The notes under the pieces: model-generated
Told to the model about the DNA's origin: nothing
The model's database searches: none
Seen by the model: only the letters and a program-made list of their open reading frames with translations
Shown here: positions 5,959 to 15,517 of the stretch, piece by piece
Position numbering within the stretch: the first letter of the stretch is position 1
How the letters are laid out: each line of letters opens with the position of its first letter
Translations under genes and position numbers: made by a program
Source of the DNA: Kangiella shandongensis
GTDB lineage: Bacteria; Pseudomonadota; Gammaproteobacteria; Enterobacterales; Kangiellaceae
Direction: 5' to 3'
NCBI RefSeq assembly: GCF_020005365.1
Contig: NZ_JACNML010000008.1
Span: 1 to 64,000 of the forward strand
Length of the DNA stretch: 64,000 nt

Positions 5959-7983
5959 TTAAAGGCTGTTGGCCTGCTGACGACGACGATTCATGCTGAA
6001 CTGGTACGCGAGTGCTAACAGTAGCGACAGGAAGCCAATCAGCATGGCGAAGTTAGCGATGGTGCCGCCCTGTGGGTAGCCATGAGGATTTTTCCAACCT
6101 TGAGGTAATGGGTTCTTTAGGCGCTTCTGTTTTAATGCTTCGCGAATTCGTGCAGGTGTTTTATCGACGGCGACCAGACTGGTGTAGTCGCTGACCAGTT
6201 GGAATTTCAGTGCCGTCTCTAATACTTGTTCACGCTTGTCCTGATGGCTTAGGTCGAAGTTGCCGTTAATGGATGCAATTTTCTGACGCGCCCATAGTTT
6301 GGCGATGCCCTGATCGTTACCGTTAACTACGACAGGGATATTTTTAGACCATTGATAAACGTCTGACTGACCAGTTACTTTCATGCTGATGGCGCTGTTC
6401 TTTGGTGTACGGTATGCGGCAAACAGCGGCTCTCCAATATACAAATCACGAAGTACCGTTGGCTGCAGTTCGATTTTTTGGTGATCGCCGCCAGCGATTT
6501 GCAGGTTAGTCAGTGCTGGATGACGTAGCTTTTTAAACAGTGTTTCCAGCTGGCTTTGTACTTCGCTGATACTGCCGATATAGGTGTAAGTGCCGCGACC
6601 GAAGTTAGCCGCTTTATTCATAAAGTAGCTGTTAGGGGCCGAGCCGATACCAACGGTGAACAGTCGGTTGTTGCCCAGCTTGTTTTCAATCAATTCAAAA
6701 ATCTGCGCTTCGTTACCGATACTGCCGTCTGTTAGAAAGACGATTTGGCGCAGGCGATCAGCATTGGGTTTGTCTAACGCCAGTTCGACAGCTTTGGCAA
6801 TCTCAGTACCACCATCGGCTTGCAGGTTGCTAATAAATTCCTCTGCTTGCGCCAAAGTAAAAGGCGTATTGGCGACTGCATTAGGGAACAGTTTTGTCGC
6901 CTCGTGATCAAAGTCGATAATATTAAAGCTATCGTCTGGTCCCAGTTGCTTCAATGCAAACTTCAACCCTGCAATTGCCTGGCGCATGGATTGCCCGGAC
7001 ATGGAACCAGAAGAGTCTATGACAAAGATCATTTCGCGCGGCTGCGAGTGTTCGTTGACCAGAGTGTGGGTTGGCGGTAGCAACATCATGACGTGGTAGT
7101 TATAGTCATCCGAGGATTCACTGAACAGCGCCATTTTTGGCTGTTGGCCGAGTTGTGGCTGCCAGTTAAGCACAAAATCTCGATTGGCCTGGGTTGGGTT
7201 TTCAAGCTCGATTTCGTAGCTGTCGCCGTGCTGTTGTGTATAGACTTCATGGTAAGGACTTTCGAGTAGCGTCAAATCAAACCCTGGGTTGAGATAAGCT
7301 TTGACCGAGACTGGGCGATCCGGTTGCACACCAGTATTAAAGCCAGTGACTTCTGTAGGCAGTGTTTTATCGTTGGTTGCAACCTGCTCCTTATTATCAT
7401 CAGAGCTGAGGTAGTTATAGCTTTCTTCCTGCTGCTGTGTCTGAGTGGCTGATTCATAACGTGGTGTAATACCGAGTGGCATTCTGAAAGAGAAACGGGT
7501 CGAGTCGATAGTGACTAAACTTTGAAATTGGATTTCAATGGTGATGCTCTCGCCCGGTGCGATATTAGCAAGCTTGGTGGTGAACAGGTTGGCGCGGGTT
7601 TGATGCACGATACTGGCACGCTGTCCGTTATTTTTTGCTTGCTGGTAGGTGCGAGCCGCCTGTGCTTTTTCCTGTACTTCACCTTCGATAATCCGCTGAC
7701 CAATGTACATCTTTAGCGTATCCACTGCGGCATCTTCCGGTAGCGGGAATTGATAAACCCCTTCGAGCCATTCCGAAGAGTTGTTCTTAAAAGTTTGTTT
7801 GACGCTAACACGTGAGACGACACTGTTAACGTGCATTTCGATGTCGGTAGATAACGGTAATTGCTCAAACGATTGATCGCTTTCCATGGACTGGTAACGG
7901 ATCATTGAGGACTCGGTGGCGTTGGCGATATTGAATAGCGCCACTAAGCACACGGAGGTGACGAGTGCGAATAAAGATTTCAT
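5959..7983 (-). CDS. Marine proteobacterial sortase target protein (VIT and vWA domains)
   Basis: A 674-residue envelope protein. It has a signal peptide (residues 1-22), a VIT domain (about 30-160, with the WLEGVYQFPLPEDAAV block), a von Willebrand A domain (about 315-490) with an intact MIDAS start DSSGSMS, and a C-terminal sorting region: PQGGT near residues 637-641, a hydrophobic helix (IANFAMLIGFLSLLLALAY) and the basic tail NRRRQQ. The PQGGT motif is a variant of the LPxTG-type signal. It is first in a two-gene operon with the class GN sortase. vWA domains usually mediate protein binding, so an adhesive or surface-organising role is plausible. Confidence 0.9.
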   Translation of the reverse strand: MKSLFALVTSVCLVALFNIANATESSMIRYQSMESDQSFEQLPLSTDIEMHVNSVVSRVSVKQTFKNNSSEWLEGVYQFPLPEDAAVDTLKMYIGQRIIEGEVQEKAQAARTYQQAKNNGQRASIVHQTRANLFTTKLANIAPGESITIEIQFQSLVTIDSTRFSFRMPLGITPRYESATQTQQQEESYNYLSSDDNKEQVATNDKTLPTEVTGFNTGVQPDRPVSVKAYLNPGFDLTLLESPYHEVYTQQHGDSYEIELENPTQANRDFVLNWQPQLGQQPKMALFSESSDDYNYHVMMLLPPTHTLVNEHSQPREMIFVIDSSGSMSGQSMRQAIAGLKFALKQLGPDDSFNIIDFDHEATKLFPNAVANTPFTLAQAEEFISNLQADGGTEIAKAVELALDKPNADRLRQIVFLTDGSIGNEAQIFELIENKLGNNRLFTVGIGSAPNSYFMNKAANFGRGTYTYIGSISEVQSQLETLFKKLRHPALTNLQIAGGDHQKIELQPTVLRDLYIGEPLFAAYRTPKNSAISMKVTGQSDVYQWSKNIPVVVNGNDQGIAKLWARQKIASINGNFDLSHQDKREQVLETALKFQLVSDYTSLVAVDKTPARIREALKQKRLKNPLPQGWKNPHGYPQGGTIANFAMLIGFLSLLLALAYQFSMNRRRQQANSL

Positions 7984-8175
7984 GGTTTCTCCCTGACTGT
8001 TTTATTAGTTATTAACTATTAAAGCGCAGAGAGTTGGCAGAAAGTTTAATTAAAAAAGATAAGGTGTGCCAAATTATGTCGGAAAAAGGGCAGTGGTTTC
8101 GATATAAAAGCGTTTGATAACTTTGTTAGAAGACCCCGACCTCCGTCAGGCTGATTTGAGTTTGGATTAGGGAAT

Positions 8176-8198
8176 GGTGGTAGATACGATCTACCACC
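8176..8198 (-). terminator. Perfect hairpin after the yccF-like gene
   Basis: A perfect 10-bp stem (GGTGGTAGAT / ATCTACCACC) with a 3-base loop lies 11 bases beyond the stop of the minus-strand YccF gene. There is no T-run, so it may be a processing or stabilising hairpin rather than a classical terminator. Confidence 0.5.
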
Positions 8199-8208
8199 CG
8201 GATAAAGC

Positions 8209-8607
8209 TTAGAACAGTCCGTCGCCATTAGTGCTGTAGATTTGGCGACCGAAAGGCCACAGCGCCAGCTTAACCATCTTGAAGTGCTGGAGGCCGAATG
8301 GAATACCGATAATGGTAATGCACAGTACAATGCCCCAGAAGATATGGTTAATCATGACCCAGATACCGCCGAAGACAAGCCATATAATATTCAAAATAAT
8401 ATTGATTAGATCCTGTGGTGCCGGATTATCCTTCATGCGGGTATCCTGGCCGAACGGGAATAAGGCAAAGATCGCTAACTTAAAGCATTGGAAACCCCAG
8501 GGGATACCGATGATGGTAAAACACAGGGCGATACCGCCAGCGATATAGCCCATCGAGACGAAAAAGCCGCCGAAGACAAGCCATATAATATTTAATAGTA
8601 GTGACAT
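8209..8607 (-). CDS. yccF: YccF-family inner-membrane protein
   Basis: A 132-residue protein made of two similar halves, each with the pattern NIIWLVFGG...GIxLCxTIIGIPxGxQxFKxxxxALxPFG (about residues 5-60 and 70-127). The family (DUF307) has four short membrane segments and no established function. The two halves are so alike that 26 bases of DNA (8366-8391 and 8567-8592) are identical at an offset of 67 codons. It is a single gene, with about 125 bases separating it from the GNAT gene upstream. Confidence 0.85.
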   Translation of the reverse strand: MSLLLNIIWLVFGGFFVSMGYIAGGIALCFTIIGIPWGFQCFKLAIFALFPFGQDTRMKDNPAPQDLINIILNIIWLVFGGIWVMINHIFWGIVLCITIIGIPFGLQHFKMVKLALWPFGRQIYSTNGDGLF

Positions 8608-8732
8608 TCAGTCGTTCCTTTAGTAAGAGCCTACTTATTATTTAATAATAGAAAAATGTTAAAGGACAGTAACAAGTGGCAACAAAGCGTGCGCAACTGT
8701 TAGTGAATGTGTCACTAATAATCTACTGGAAA

Positions 8733-9242
8733 CTAGGTTAAGAGATTGAAACGATAGAGGTTTATCTTTTCGCCATTGCCCTCAAGGTCGTCACATTTTG
8801 CAAAATCGAAGCCGAGCCTGGTCAGTAACTTGTTTGAGCTTTGGTTGTCCAGACTGGCGATAGCGAGCAATTCTTTTAGTGCAATATCTCGAGCATGGTC
8901 TATGACCGCCTGCGCCGACTCAAAGGCATAACCCTTACGCCTGAATTGCTCGTCGATGGCGAAACCGATATCTGGCGCATCGAGGTAATCACGCTGGATC
9001 AGACCACTCACACCCGCAGGCTGCCCAGACGCTTTTTCTTCGACTAAATAAAGCCAGAAACCGTACTTTTTATAATGCTCCAAGGTTCGCTCAACAAACT
9101 GCTCAGCAGCGTCGAGATTGTTCACACCGCGATCACCAATGTACTGCAAAAAAGCAGGCTGATTGTAGAGCTGTAATAGGAACTCTGCATCTTTAGCTTC
9201 TATATGGCGTAGGGTTAAGCGTTCGGTGGTTTTGATGAGCAT
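8733..9242 (-). CDS. GNAT family N-acetyltransferase
   Basis: A 169-residue protein of the RimJ/RimL-like branch: it starts LIKTTERLTLRHIEAKDAEFLLQL, continues with YGFWLYLVEEKASGQPAGVSGLIQRD, and has the acetyl-CoA motif region IGFAIDEQFRRKGYAFESAQAVIDHA, where the RRKGYA loop binds the pyrophosphate. It ends LASLDNQSSNKLLTRLGF, a standard family ending. It transfers acetyl from acetyl-CoA to an amine; the substrate cannot be told (N-terminal Ser/Ala of proteins or small amines). It is monocistronic. Confidence 0.85.
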   Translation of the reverse strand: MLIKTTERLTLRHIEAKDAEFLLQLYNQPAFLQYIGDRGVNNLDAAEQFVERTLEHYKKYGFWLYLVEEKASGQPAGVSGLIQRDYLDAPDIGFAIDEQFRRKGYAFESAQAVIDHARDIALKELLAIASLDNQSSNKLLTRLGFDFAKCDDLEGNGEKINLYRFNLLT

Positions 9243-9335
9243 AGCGTTTAGTGTAAATAATTAATATGCAACTAGTATAGATAGCTGATCAATAAAGTAA
9301 ATAGCCCGTTGAACTGGTGTGCTGCCGGCTATACC

Positions 9336-10187
9336 TTAAGAAAATCGGTCAGTAATCCAATCAACGAATGTGAGCATCTTTGTATTAAGCTCTTTGCTAC
9401 GGTTAGGAATGTAGTAGCACAGTTTTGACTCTACTGGCAGCGTCGAAATGGGTTCCAATACTCCGGCCTTGACTAAATCTGAAACCAACGTTTCAGAGCA
9501 AAATATTAGACTTTTTCCTGCAATTGCTTCGTTCACGCCATACAGCTCCTGATCAAAATAATTGGTAGTAAAGTCTTGTGGGGATTTACGATTGGCTTCT
9601 AACCATGACAGCCATGGGGCATCAGGCAAATCTTTGTTCTTCCATTTTGTCAGGTAAACTGGTGCTGGCCTGTCAGTAGAAGGTCGAGCAATTAATGAAG
9701 GATTGCCGTATAAGTTAAATTGTTCAATTTTCAAAATGCTTTCATCATCAACTCTGTCAACATCACCAAAGCGGATAGACAAGTTGTTAATTTGATGGTC
9801 TACCACTTCACCAGTCGATATGTCGACCTCGATATTTGGATAAAGCTCATTGAAATTGTGTAATGACGGAATCAGTACCAATGCTGCAAATGATGAAGTG
9901 GTGTGAACCTTGATGGATGAGGCTCCTAACTGTATTTCATCAAGTGTGGTAGCAATCTTTTGTAAACTAGCCGTTGTAGCCTGTGATAACTTTTTACCTT
10001 CGCTGGTTAATGTGATTTCACGAACTTTTCTATAAAACAACTTAACACCTAATCGGTGCTCAAGATTACTAATATGATGCGAGACCGCAGTGGCGGTTAT
10101 CGATAGCTCATCTGCGGCATCTTTAAAGCTCTCCAGCCGGGCGGCTGCTTCAAATACTTTGACTGCCTGAAGAGAAACATTTACCAA
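9336..10187 (-). CDS. LysR-family transcriptional regulator (GcvA-like)
   Basis: A 283-residue LTTR with an N-terminal winged HTH (LQAVKVFEAAARLESFKDAADELSITATAVSHHISNLEHRLG) and a type-2 periplasmic-binding-like effector domain (about 90-283). The start is taken as TTG at 10187 because GGAGG (10194-10198) lies 6 bases before it and this places the HTH at the usual distance from the N-terminus. An ATG at 10259 in frame has no ribosome binding site and adds 24 atypical residues. It is divergent from azoR, the usual arrangement for an LTTR and its target, and probably controls it. Confidence 0.85.
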   Translation of the reverse strand: MVNVSLQAVKVFEAAARLESFKDAADELSITATAVSHHISNLEHRLGVKLFYRKVREITLTSEGKKLSQATTASLQKIATTLDEIQLGASSIKVHTTSSFAALVLIPSLHNFNELYPNIEVDISTGEVVDHQINNLSIRFGDVDRVDDESILKIEQFNLYGNPSLIARPSTDRPAPVYLTKWKNKDLPDAPWLSWLEANRKSPQDFTTNYFDQELYGVNEAIAGKSLIFCSETLVSDLVKAGVLEPISTLPVESKLCYYIPNRSKELNTKMLTFVDWITDRFS

Positions 10188-10320
10188 CTCTAGCCTCCAG
10201 TGTGATGATTGATAGAACCAAGGGTGAGTATAACTCATCCATAATGGCAGTTTATTCATTTGTCTGTGCTAACGCAAAGCCTCAATATAAAGTCGAATTA
10301 ACACAGTAGAGCACATACCT

Positions 10321-10986
10321 ATGAAAACATTTCTTCATATTGATGCTAGTGTACGTAAGGCATCTAACCCGAATCCAGAGCATGACTCAATATCGAAACG
10401 AATTGCCATGCAGTTTGTCGAGCAATGGAAAACCGTTAAACCTATAGATGAGTATATCTATCGTGATATTGGAGTAACCCCTCCAGACTTTATAGATCAG
10501 GATTGGATCGGTGCTGTTTTTACGCCTGAAGAGAGGATGGATGACGCACAACGGGAAAAGCTGGCGTTATCCGAGCAATTAATCAAAGAGCTAGCCCAGG
10601 CTGATGTTATTTTAATGTCATCACCGATGTATAACTATGGGATGCCAGCGCCTTTGAAGGCATGGTTTGATCAGGTAATTCGGGTGAACCGGACCTTCAG
10701 TTTTGATTTGTCTCGTGGAGATTACCCGCTCGAACCAATGATGTCAGGCAAGATATTAGTGCTAGTAACTTCGTCAGGTGAGTTTGGATTTGGGCCTGGG
10801 GGAATACGTGAGCAGATGAATCATCTGGGGCCGCATATTAAAACGCTAAGCCGTTATTTAGGTGTCGATTCGTTTTATGAAATAAGATCTGAGTATCAGG
10901 AGTTTGGCGATGAAAGGCACCAGAGATCTTTAACTGATGCAATAAATAAGGCTAGTGAGTTGGCTATAGAGTTAGCCGGGCAATAA
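10321..10986 (+). CDS. azoR: FMN-dependent NADH-azoreductase
   Basis: A 221-residue flavodoxin-fold enzyme that reduces azo bonds and quinones with NAD(P)H and FMN. Features are the N-terminal phosphate-binding region (HIDASVRKASN), MSSPMYNYGMPAPLKAWFDQVIRVNRTFSF, which binds FMN and closes the active site, and LVTSSGEFGFGPGG. The length is close to that of E. coli AzoR (about 200 residues) with a slightly longer insert. It is divergent from the LysR gene, and the 60-130 bases between their starts must hold both promoters. A strong terminator follows. Confidence 0.88.
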   Translation: MKTFLHIDASVRKASNPNPEHDSISKRIAMQFVEQWKTVKPIDEYIYRDIGVTPPDFIDQDWIGAVFTPEERMDDAQREKLALSEQLIKELAQADVILMSSPMYNYGMPAPLKAWFDQVIRVNRTFSFDLSRGDYPLEPMMSGKILVLVTSSGEFGFGPGGIREQMNHLGPHIKTLSRYLGVDSFYEIRSEYQEFGDERHQRSLTDAINKASELAIELAGQ

Positions 10987-11014
10987 AAAAAGGCGCTTAA
11001 AAAGCGCCTTTTCT
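10987..11014. terminator. Bidirectional terminator between azoR and mdh
   Basis: AAGGCGCTT pairs with AAGCGCCTT around a short A-rich loop. There is an A-run before and a T-rich run after, so it can end transcripts from both sides, namely azoR (plus) and mdh (minus). Confidence 0.85.
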
Positions 11015-11043
11015 TGTCTTAAGAATTCACTCTTAAGAAAAAC

Positions 11044-12021
11044 TTACAGTAGATCAGATACTGTGTCGCGCTCTTCTTTAAGTTCTGTTTCCGACTCAAC
11101 CATTTTACCTTTGATGAAGTCAGTTACTTCAAGATCTTGAACGATTTCATAATCGCCATCTTTGCATACGACTGGGTATGAGTAGATAAGACCTTTTTCG
11201 ACGCCGTAGCTGCCGTCTGATGGAACTGCCATAGATACCCAGTCACCAGATTCAGAGCCAAGGCACCAGTCACGCATGTGATCAAGGATAGCGTTCGCTG
11301 CTGATGCTGCTGATGAAGCGCCACGAGCTGCAATGACTGCTGCACCACGTTTAGCAACGGTTGGGATAAATTCTTCTTTAGCCCAGGTCGCATCAACTTT
11401 GTCTGCTGCGTTAGCACCGTCGATTTCCGTGAATGAAATATCTGGTACCTGAGTGACTGAGTGGTTACCCCAGATAGTCATTTTCTTTACGCTTGCGATG
11501 TCTGAACCTGATTTTTCCGCCAATTGGTAAATCGCACGGTTGTGGTCAAGACGCGTTAGCGCTGTGATGTTGCGCTGATTGATGCTTGGTGCGTTAGCAG
11601 CCAAGATGTAAGCGTTGGTGTTTGCTGGGTTACCAACAACACAGATGCGGATATCTTTATCAGCAACTTCGTCGATGACTTTACCCAGTGAGCTGAAGAT
11701 TTTACCGTTATCAGCGATAAGGTCCTTACGCTCCATGCCTGGTCCACGCGGCTTAGCACCTACCATCAGGCCGATCTTTGCGTCTTTAAATGCAACGGCT
11801 GGATCGTCCGTAACCACAACGTCTTTCACTAGTGGGAATGCGCAGTCGTTTAGCTCCATAGCTACCGCTTCGCAAACTTTTAGTGCTGGTGTGATTTCTA
11901 GAAGGTTTAAGATGACTGGCTGATCTTTACCTAGCATTTCGCCGCTGGCAATGCGGAAGAGTAAAGAGTAACAAATTTGACCGGCTGCTCCGGTTACCGT
12001 AACGCGAACAGGCTCTTTCAT
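11044..12021 (-). CDS. mdh: Malate dehydrogenase (NAD)
   Basis: A 325-residue TCA-cycle enzyme that interconverts malate and oxaloacetate with NAD. The dinucleotide-binding motif is [17 protein letters not shown], the substrate loop is [11 protein letters not shown] with its two arginines, the conserved [10 protein letters not shown] follows, and the catalytic His is in [11 protein letters not shown]. The length and sequence fit the MDH type 2 group rather than the shorter enterobacterial enzyme. It is monocistronic. AGGATTCAGGA precedes the ATG, and a long upstream spacer probably carries its control region. Confidence 0.95.
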   Translation of the reverse strand: MKEPVRVTVTGAAGQICYSLLFRIASGEMLGKDQPVILNLLEITPALKVCEAVAMELNDCAFPLVKDVVVTDDPAVAFKDAKIGLMVGAKPRGPGMERKDLIADNGKIFSSLGKVIDEVADKDIRICVVGNPANTNAYILAANAPSINQRNITALTRLDHNRAIYQLAEKSGSDIASVKKMTIWGNHSVTQVPDISFTEIDGANAADKVDATWAKEEFIPTVAKRGAAVIAARGASSAASAANAILDHMRDWCLGSESGDWVSMAVPSDGSYGVEKGLIYSYPVVCKDGDYEIVQDLEVTDFIKGKMVESETELKEERDTVSDLL

Positions 12022-12408
12022 TCCTGAATCCTCATCGTTAATGAAGTGTCTAAAATTTAGGTCGCCAACTTTAACATAAAGTCGCTTTAAATCCCATTTT
12101 TAGGGTCTTTTAGACGATTTTATGGTGGGTAAGTATGCTCTCTGTCATGCCAGTAGTTGCCTAACCTTAGACGCATTTTAGTTAAGGTATGAAAGTTTGG
12201 AAGAAATTTTCCATAACTTCAACTTAATGTTGTAACTTGTTCTAAATGTTCATTTTTTGGACGAGCAAACGACCAAAGGAAATCCCTTTAGGGAAAACTA
12301 GGTGCTAGCTATTAAATTGAGTAATCTGCAATAATTATGGTATTGCTCGTAACTATGCTTTATGTAGAGAGGTCGTATTTGCGGAAATGGAATTGAGGTG
12401 TTATCAGT
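12022..12408. other. 387-base intergenic region between recG and mdh
   Basis: No open frame, RNA gene or convincing hairpin terminator was found here. It must hold the mdh promoter (minus strand) and the end of the recG transcript, but no promoter stands out by eye. An imperfect inverted pair (ACCTTA ... TAAGGT, around 12170-12190) and a CCCTTTAGGG palindrome near 12293 are the only visible structures. Confidence 0.5.
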
Positions 12409-14511
12409 TTACACATCGGCAAAATCCTGCCGGGAGCCAAGCCAGCGGCGGGTAATTTTGTGCGCCAGCTGTGGCGTTTCGGCGGCGAGGTTATGGGCAA
12501 CTTCCTGTAATTGCTCGACTAATTCGGCATCGCGCACTAAATCGGCAAAACGCAGACCGATATCGCCGGTTTGTCGTGTGCCTAATAATTCGCCCGGGCC
12601 GCGCAGTTTTAAGTCTTCCTCGGCAATGACAAAACCGTCGTTGGTATCGCGCATCACCTGGATGCGCGCTTTGGCATTATTGGATAGCGGTTGTTGGTAG
12701 AGCAGTACGCAGTGACTTTCTACCGAACCACGACCGACGCGTCCGCGTAACTGGTGTAGTTGCGATAACCCGAGGCGCTCGGGGTTCTCGATAATCATCA
12801 GGCTGGCATTCGGTACGTCAACTCCGACTTCGATGACGGTGGTGGCGACCAGAATATCAAGCTCGCCCTGCTTAAAGCGTTCCATGACCAGTTGCTTTTG
12901 TTCGCTTTTCAGGCGGCCATGAACTAAACCAATTTTGAGGTTGGGTAGCTGCTCCGCCAGTTGGTTGGCGGTGGTTTCTGCGGCCTGACATTGCACTTCT
13001 TCCGATTCATCGATCAGGGTACAGACCCAATAAACCTGACGGTTTTCATCCTGACAGGCGGTGGCAATTCTCTGTATCACCTGCTCGCGGCGTTGATCGG
13101 ACAGCGCCACCGTTTGTATCGGTGTTCGCCCCGGTGGCAGCTCGTCGATAATTGAAACGTTCATGTCGGCGTACACTGTCATGGCCAGGGTGCGAGGGAT
13201 TGGCGTTGCGGTCATCATCAGCTGATGCAATTGATAACCGTCCGGCGCTTTTTGTTTCAGCGCCAGGCGCTGGTTAACGCCAAAACGATGTTGCTCGTCA
13301 ATAATAGCAAAGCCCAGATTGTGATAAACCACTTCTTTCTGGAACAGCGCATGAGTTCCAACGATCAGTTTGGCTTCGCCATTGGCGATTTTCTCCTGTG
13401 CAGCTTTTTTGTCTTTGGCCGGCAGTTTGCTGACCAGATACGCGGTGTCTATGCCTAAATCGTTCATCCATTGCGAAAAGGAGATAAAATGCTGTTCGGC
13501 GAGAATTTCGGTTGGCGCCATAATCGCGACCTGAAAACCGGCTTCGATAGCCTGTAATGCCGCCATGGCCGCGACCAGGGTTTTACCAGCACCGACGTCG
13601 CCTTGCAGCAGGCGCAGCATCGGTTCGTTCGATTGCAAATCCTTGATAATTTCTTTGCTGACCCGGGACTGGGCACGAGTCGGCGTAAAGGGCAGCTGGG
13701 CAATAAGTTGTTGCTGGAGTTTGCCTGAGGATTGCATCGCAGGAGCCGTTTGCTCTTTCTGCTTGTGTCGCTGCAGCATCATGCTCAACTGGTGGGCCAA
13801 TAACTCTTCGCAGATCAGACGCTTAGCCGAAGGCGAACTGAATTCCTGTAAAGCTTCGGGCCTGGCATCTTTGGGTGGCGTATGAATCCAGGTGAGCGCC
13901 TGATTAATCTCCGGCAGCTTAAACTGTTGCTGTATGGCTTCGGGCAACAGGTTATCTATCGGATGCTTTTCCAGCAACGCCACCGCCTGTCTTGTGAGCT
14001 GGCGCAAACTGTTTTGGTGCAGGCCATCGGTGGTCGGGTAGACCGGCGTCAGGCTATCCAGTAGTGGCGCAGCGTTGGTCGAATCCACCGCGGTTAATTC
14101 CGGATGTACCATACTGCACTGATAACCGAAGCGGCGAACTTCACCAAAAGCATAAAATTCGGCGCCTTTCTGTAAACGCTGTTGCTGACTTTTATTGAAG
14201 TAGAAGAATCGGAAGTCGATGCTCGCGCTCTGATCGCTGGCACGGCAAACCAGCGAGCGGCGCTTGCCGTATTGTACCTGGGCTAACTCGACCTGCACTT
14301 TTATTAAAGCGCGATCGCCGTCCTGAAGACTGGCGATGGGTTTAATCTGGGTGCGGTCTTCATAACGCAGTGGTAAATGCAGCAATAAATCGAGCACATT
14401 GTGCACGTGAATTCGCTGCAGTTTTTCAGCCAGCTTGGGGCCAACCCCTTTAAGACTGGTACAGTCAAGGTTAGCCAGATTAACGTTGGAAGCGAGTTTG
14501 GAAATAGCCAT
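12409..14511 (-). CDS. recG: ATP-dependent DNA helicase RecG
   Basis: A 700-residue branch-migrating helicase that acts on stalled replication forks and Holliday junctions. The N-terminal wedge/OB domain spans about 1-240. Helicase motifs follow in order: GDVGAGKT (Walker A), DEQH (motif II, in AIIDEQHRFG), TATPIPRT (motif III), then LVHGRLKSEQK, ATTVIEVGVDVPNA and QLRGRVGRG (motifs IV-VI). The first base overlaps the stop of oxyR (TAATG), so it is translationally coupled to it. In E. coli recG follows trmH, whereas here it has moved behind oxyR. Confidence 0.95.
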   Translation of the reverse strand: MAISKLASNVNLANLDCTSLKGVGPKLAEKLQRIHVHNVLDLLLHLPLRYEDRTQIKPIASLQDGDRALIKVQVELAQVQYGKRRSLVCRASDQSASIDFRFFYFNKSQQQRLQKGAEFYAFGEVRRFGYQCSMVHPELTAVDSTNAAPLLDSLTPVYPTTDGLHQNSLRQLTRQAVALLEKHPIDNLLPEAIQQQFKLPEINQALTWIHTPPKDARPEALQEFSSPSAKRLICEELLAHQLSMMLQRHKQKEQTAPAMQSSGKLQQQLIAQLPFTPTRAQSRVSKEIIKDLQSNEPMLRLLQGDVGAGKTLVAAMAALQAIEAGFQVAIMAPTEILAEQHFISFSQWMNDLGIDTAYLVSKLPAKDKKAAQEKIANGEAKLIVGTHALFQKEVVYHNLGFAIIDEQHRFGVNQRLALKQKAPDGYQLHQLMMTATPIPRTLAMTVYADMNVSIIDELPPGRTPIQTVALSDQRREQVIQRIATACQDENRQVYWVCTLIDESEEVQCQAAETTANQLAEQLPNLKIGLVHGRLKSEQKQLVMERFKQGELDILVATTVIEVGVDVPNASLMIIENPERLGLSQLHQLRGRVGRGSVESHCVLLYQQPLSNNAKARIQVMRDTNDGFVIAEEDLKLRGPGELLGTRQTGDIGLRFADLVRDAELVEQLQEVAHNLAAETPQLAHKITRRWLGSRQDFADV

Positions 14512-15428
14512 TAATTAATAATTCGTGTACCGGGAACTTCAATGGTGTTTAACGCCTGCTTGATTAAATCCAAAGCTTTTTTGCGCGGGAAGCTGCGGCG
14601 GTAGGCCAGTGCTACCTGGCGACTTGGTTTCGGTTGATCAAACTCTCGTGTCACCAGTCCCAGTTTTTCATTATGGAAATCGGCAGCGGACTTTGGGATA
14701 ACGCTAATCCCCAGTCCACTGGCTACCATCTGTCGGATAGTTTCGATTGAGCTGCCGGTGATCCAGTCTTTTTGTGGGTTGAGACTACTGTCACGACACT
14801 GTGGACAGGCTTCTAGTACCTGATCGCGGAAGCAGTGTCCGGCGCCAAGCATGATCATCACCTCATCGGCAATATCGACAATTTGTAGCGTGTCTTTTTT
14901 CACCCAGGGATGCTTTTCAGGCAACAGGGCGATGAATTCTTCCTGGTAAAGAGGAATCACTTCGACTTCCGGCTCGTCAAACGGCAAAGCAACGATGATG
15001 GCATCCAGATCGCCATGACGAAGTTTGGTTCGAAGGTTGTGCGTATAGTCCTCATCGATGTGCAGCGGCATTTTCGGTGCCAGCTCGCGCAGTTGCGGGA
15101 TCAGGGATGGCAACAAGTAAGGCCCAATAGTGAAAATAGCGCCGAGCTTTAGCGGGCCATCCAGTTGATCGGAATTCTGTTTTGCCAGTTGCTTGAGTAA
15201 GCTGACCTGTTCCAGTATGCGCTGCGCCTGCTCAACCACAGCTTCGCCCTGTGGAGTGGTGCGAACATCGGATTTGCTACGTTCAAACAGGGTGATCCCC
15301 AGCTGTTCTTCCAGCTTTTTGACGCCAACACTTAAGGTCGGTTGGCTGACAAAACATGCTTCTGCTGCGCGTCCAAAATGGCGTTCCCGGGCGACAGCTA
15401 CAATATATCTAAACTCTGTTAATGTCAT
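14511..15428 (-). CDS. oxyR: Hydrogen peroxide-sensing regulator OxyR
   Basis: A 305-residue LysR-type regulator with the HTH at residues 1-60 (LTEFRYIVAVARERHFGRAAEACFVSQPTLSVGVKKLEEQLG). The effector domain holds the redox pair in GHCFRDQVLEACPQC: the two cysteines are separated by 8 residues exactly as in E. coli OxyR Cys199/Cys208, so peroxide should form the activating disulfide. A third cysteine follows three residues later. It is coupled to recG, a pairing also seen in other gammaproteobacteria, linking peroxide sensing with DNA repair. Typical targets (kat, ahp) are not in the window. Confidence 0.92.
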   Translation of the reverse strand: MTLTEFRYIVAVARERHFGRAAEACFVSQPTLSVGVKKLEEQLGITLFERSKSDVRTTPQGEAVVEQAQRILEQVSLLKQLAKQNSDQLDGPLKLGAIFTIGPYLLPSLIPQLRELAPKMPLHIDEDYTHNLRTKLRHGDLDAIIVALPFDEPEVEVIPLYQEEFIALLPEKHPWVKKDTLQIVDIADEVMIMLGAGHCFRDQVLEACPQCRDSSLNPQKDWITGSSIETIRQMVASGLGISVIPKSAADFHNEKLGLVTREFDQPKPSRQVALAYRRSFPRKKALDLIKQALNTIEVPGTRIIN

Positions 15429-15517
15429 AATTGATAGCCTCTCTCTATTATGATCCAGTGCTGAGAGGAATAAGTCAATCCTAAATCACGGCTTTCGTAT
15501 TCTTGGATAACTTGTTC

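Noticed and set aside
12398-12700. Coding frame opposite the 3' end of recG, and similar long open frames opposite carB, dnaJ, rpoZ-spoT and grpE
   Set aside because: These lie antisense or out of frame within well-supported genes, have no ribosome binding site and no family features.
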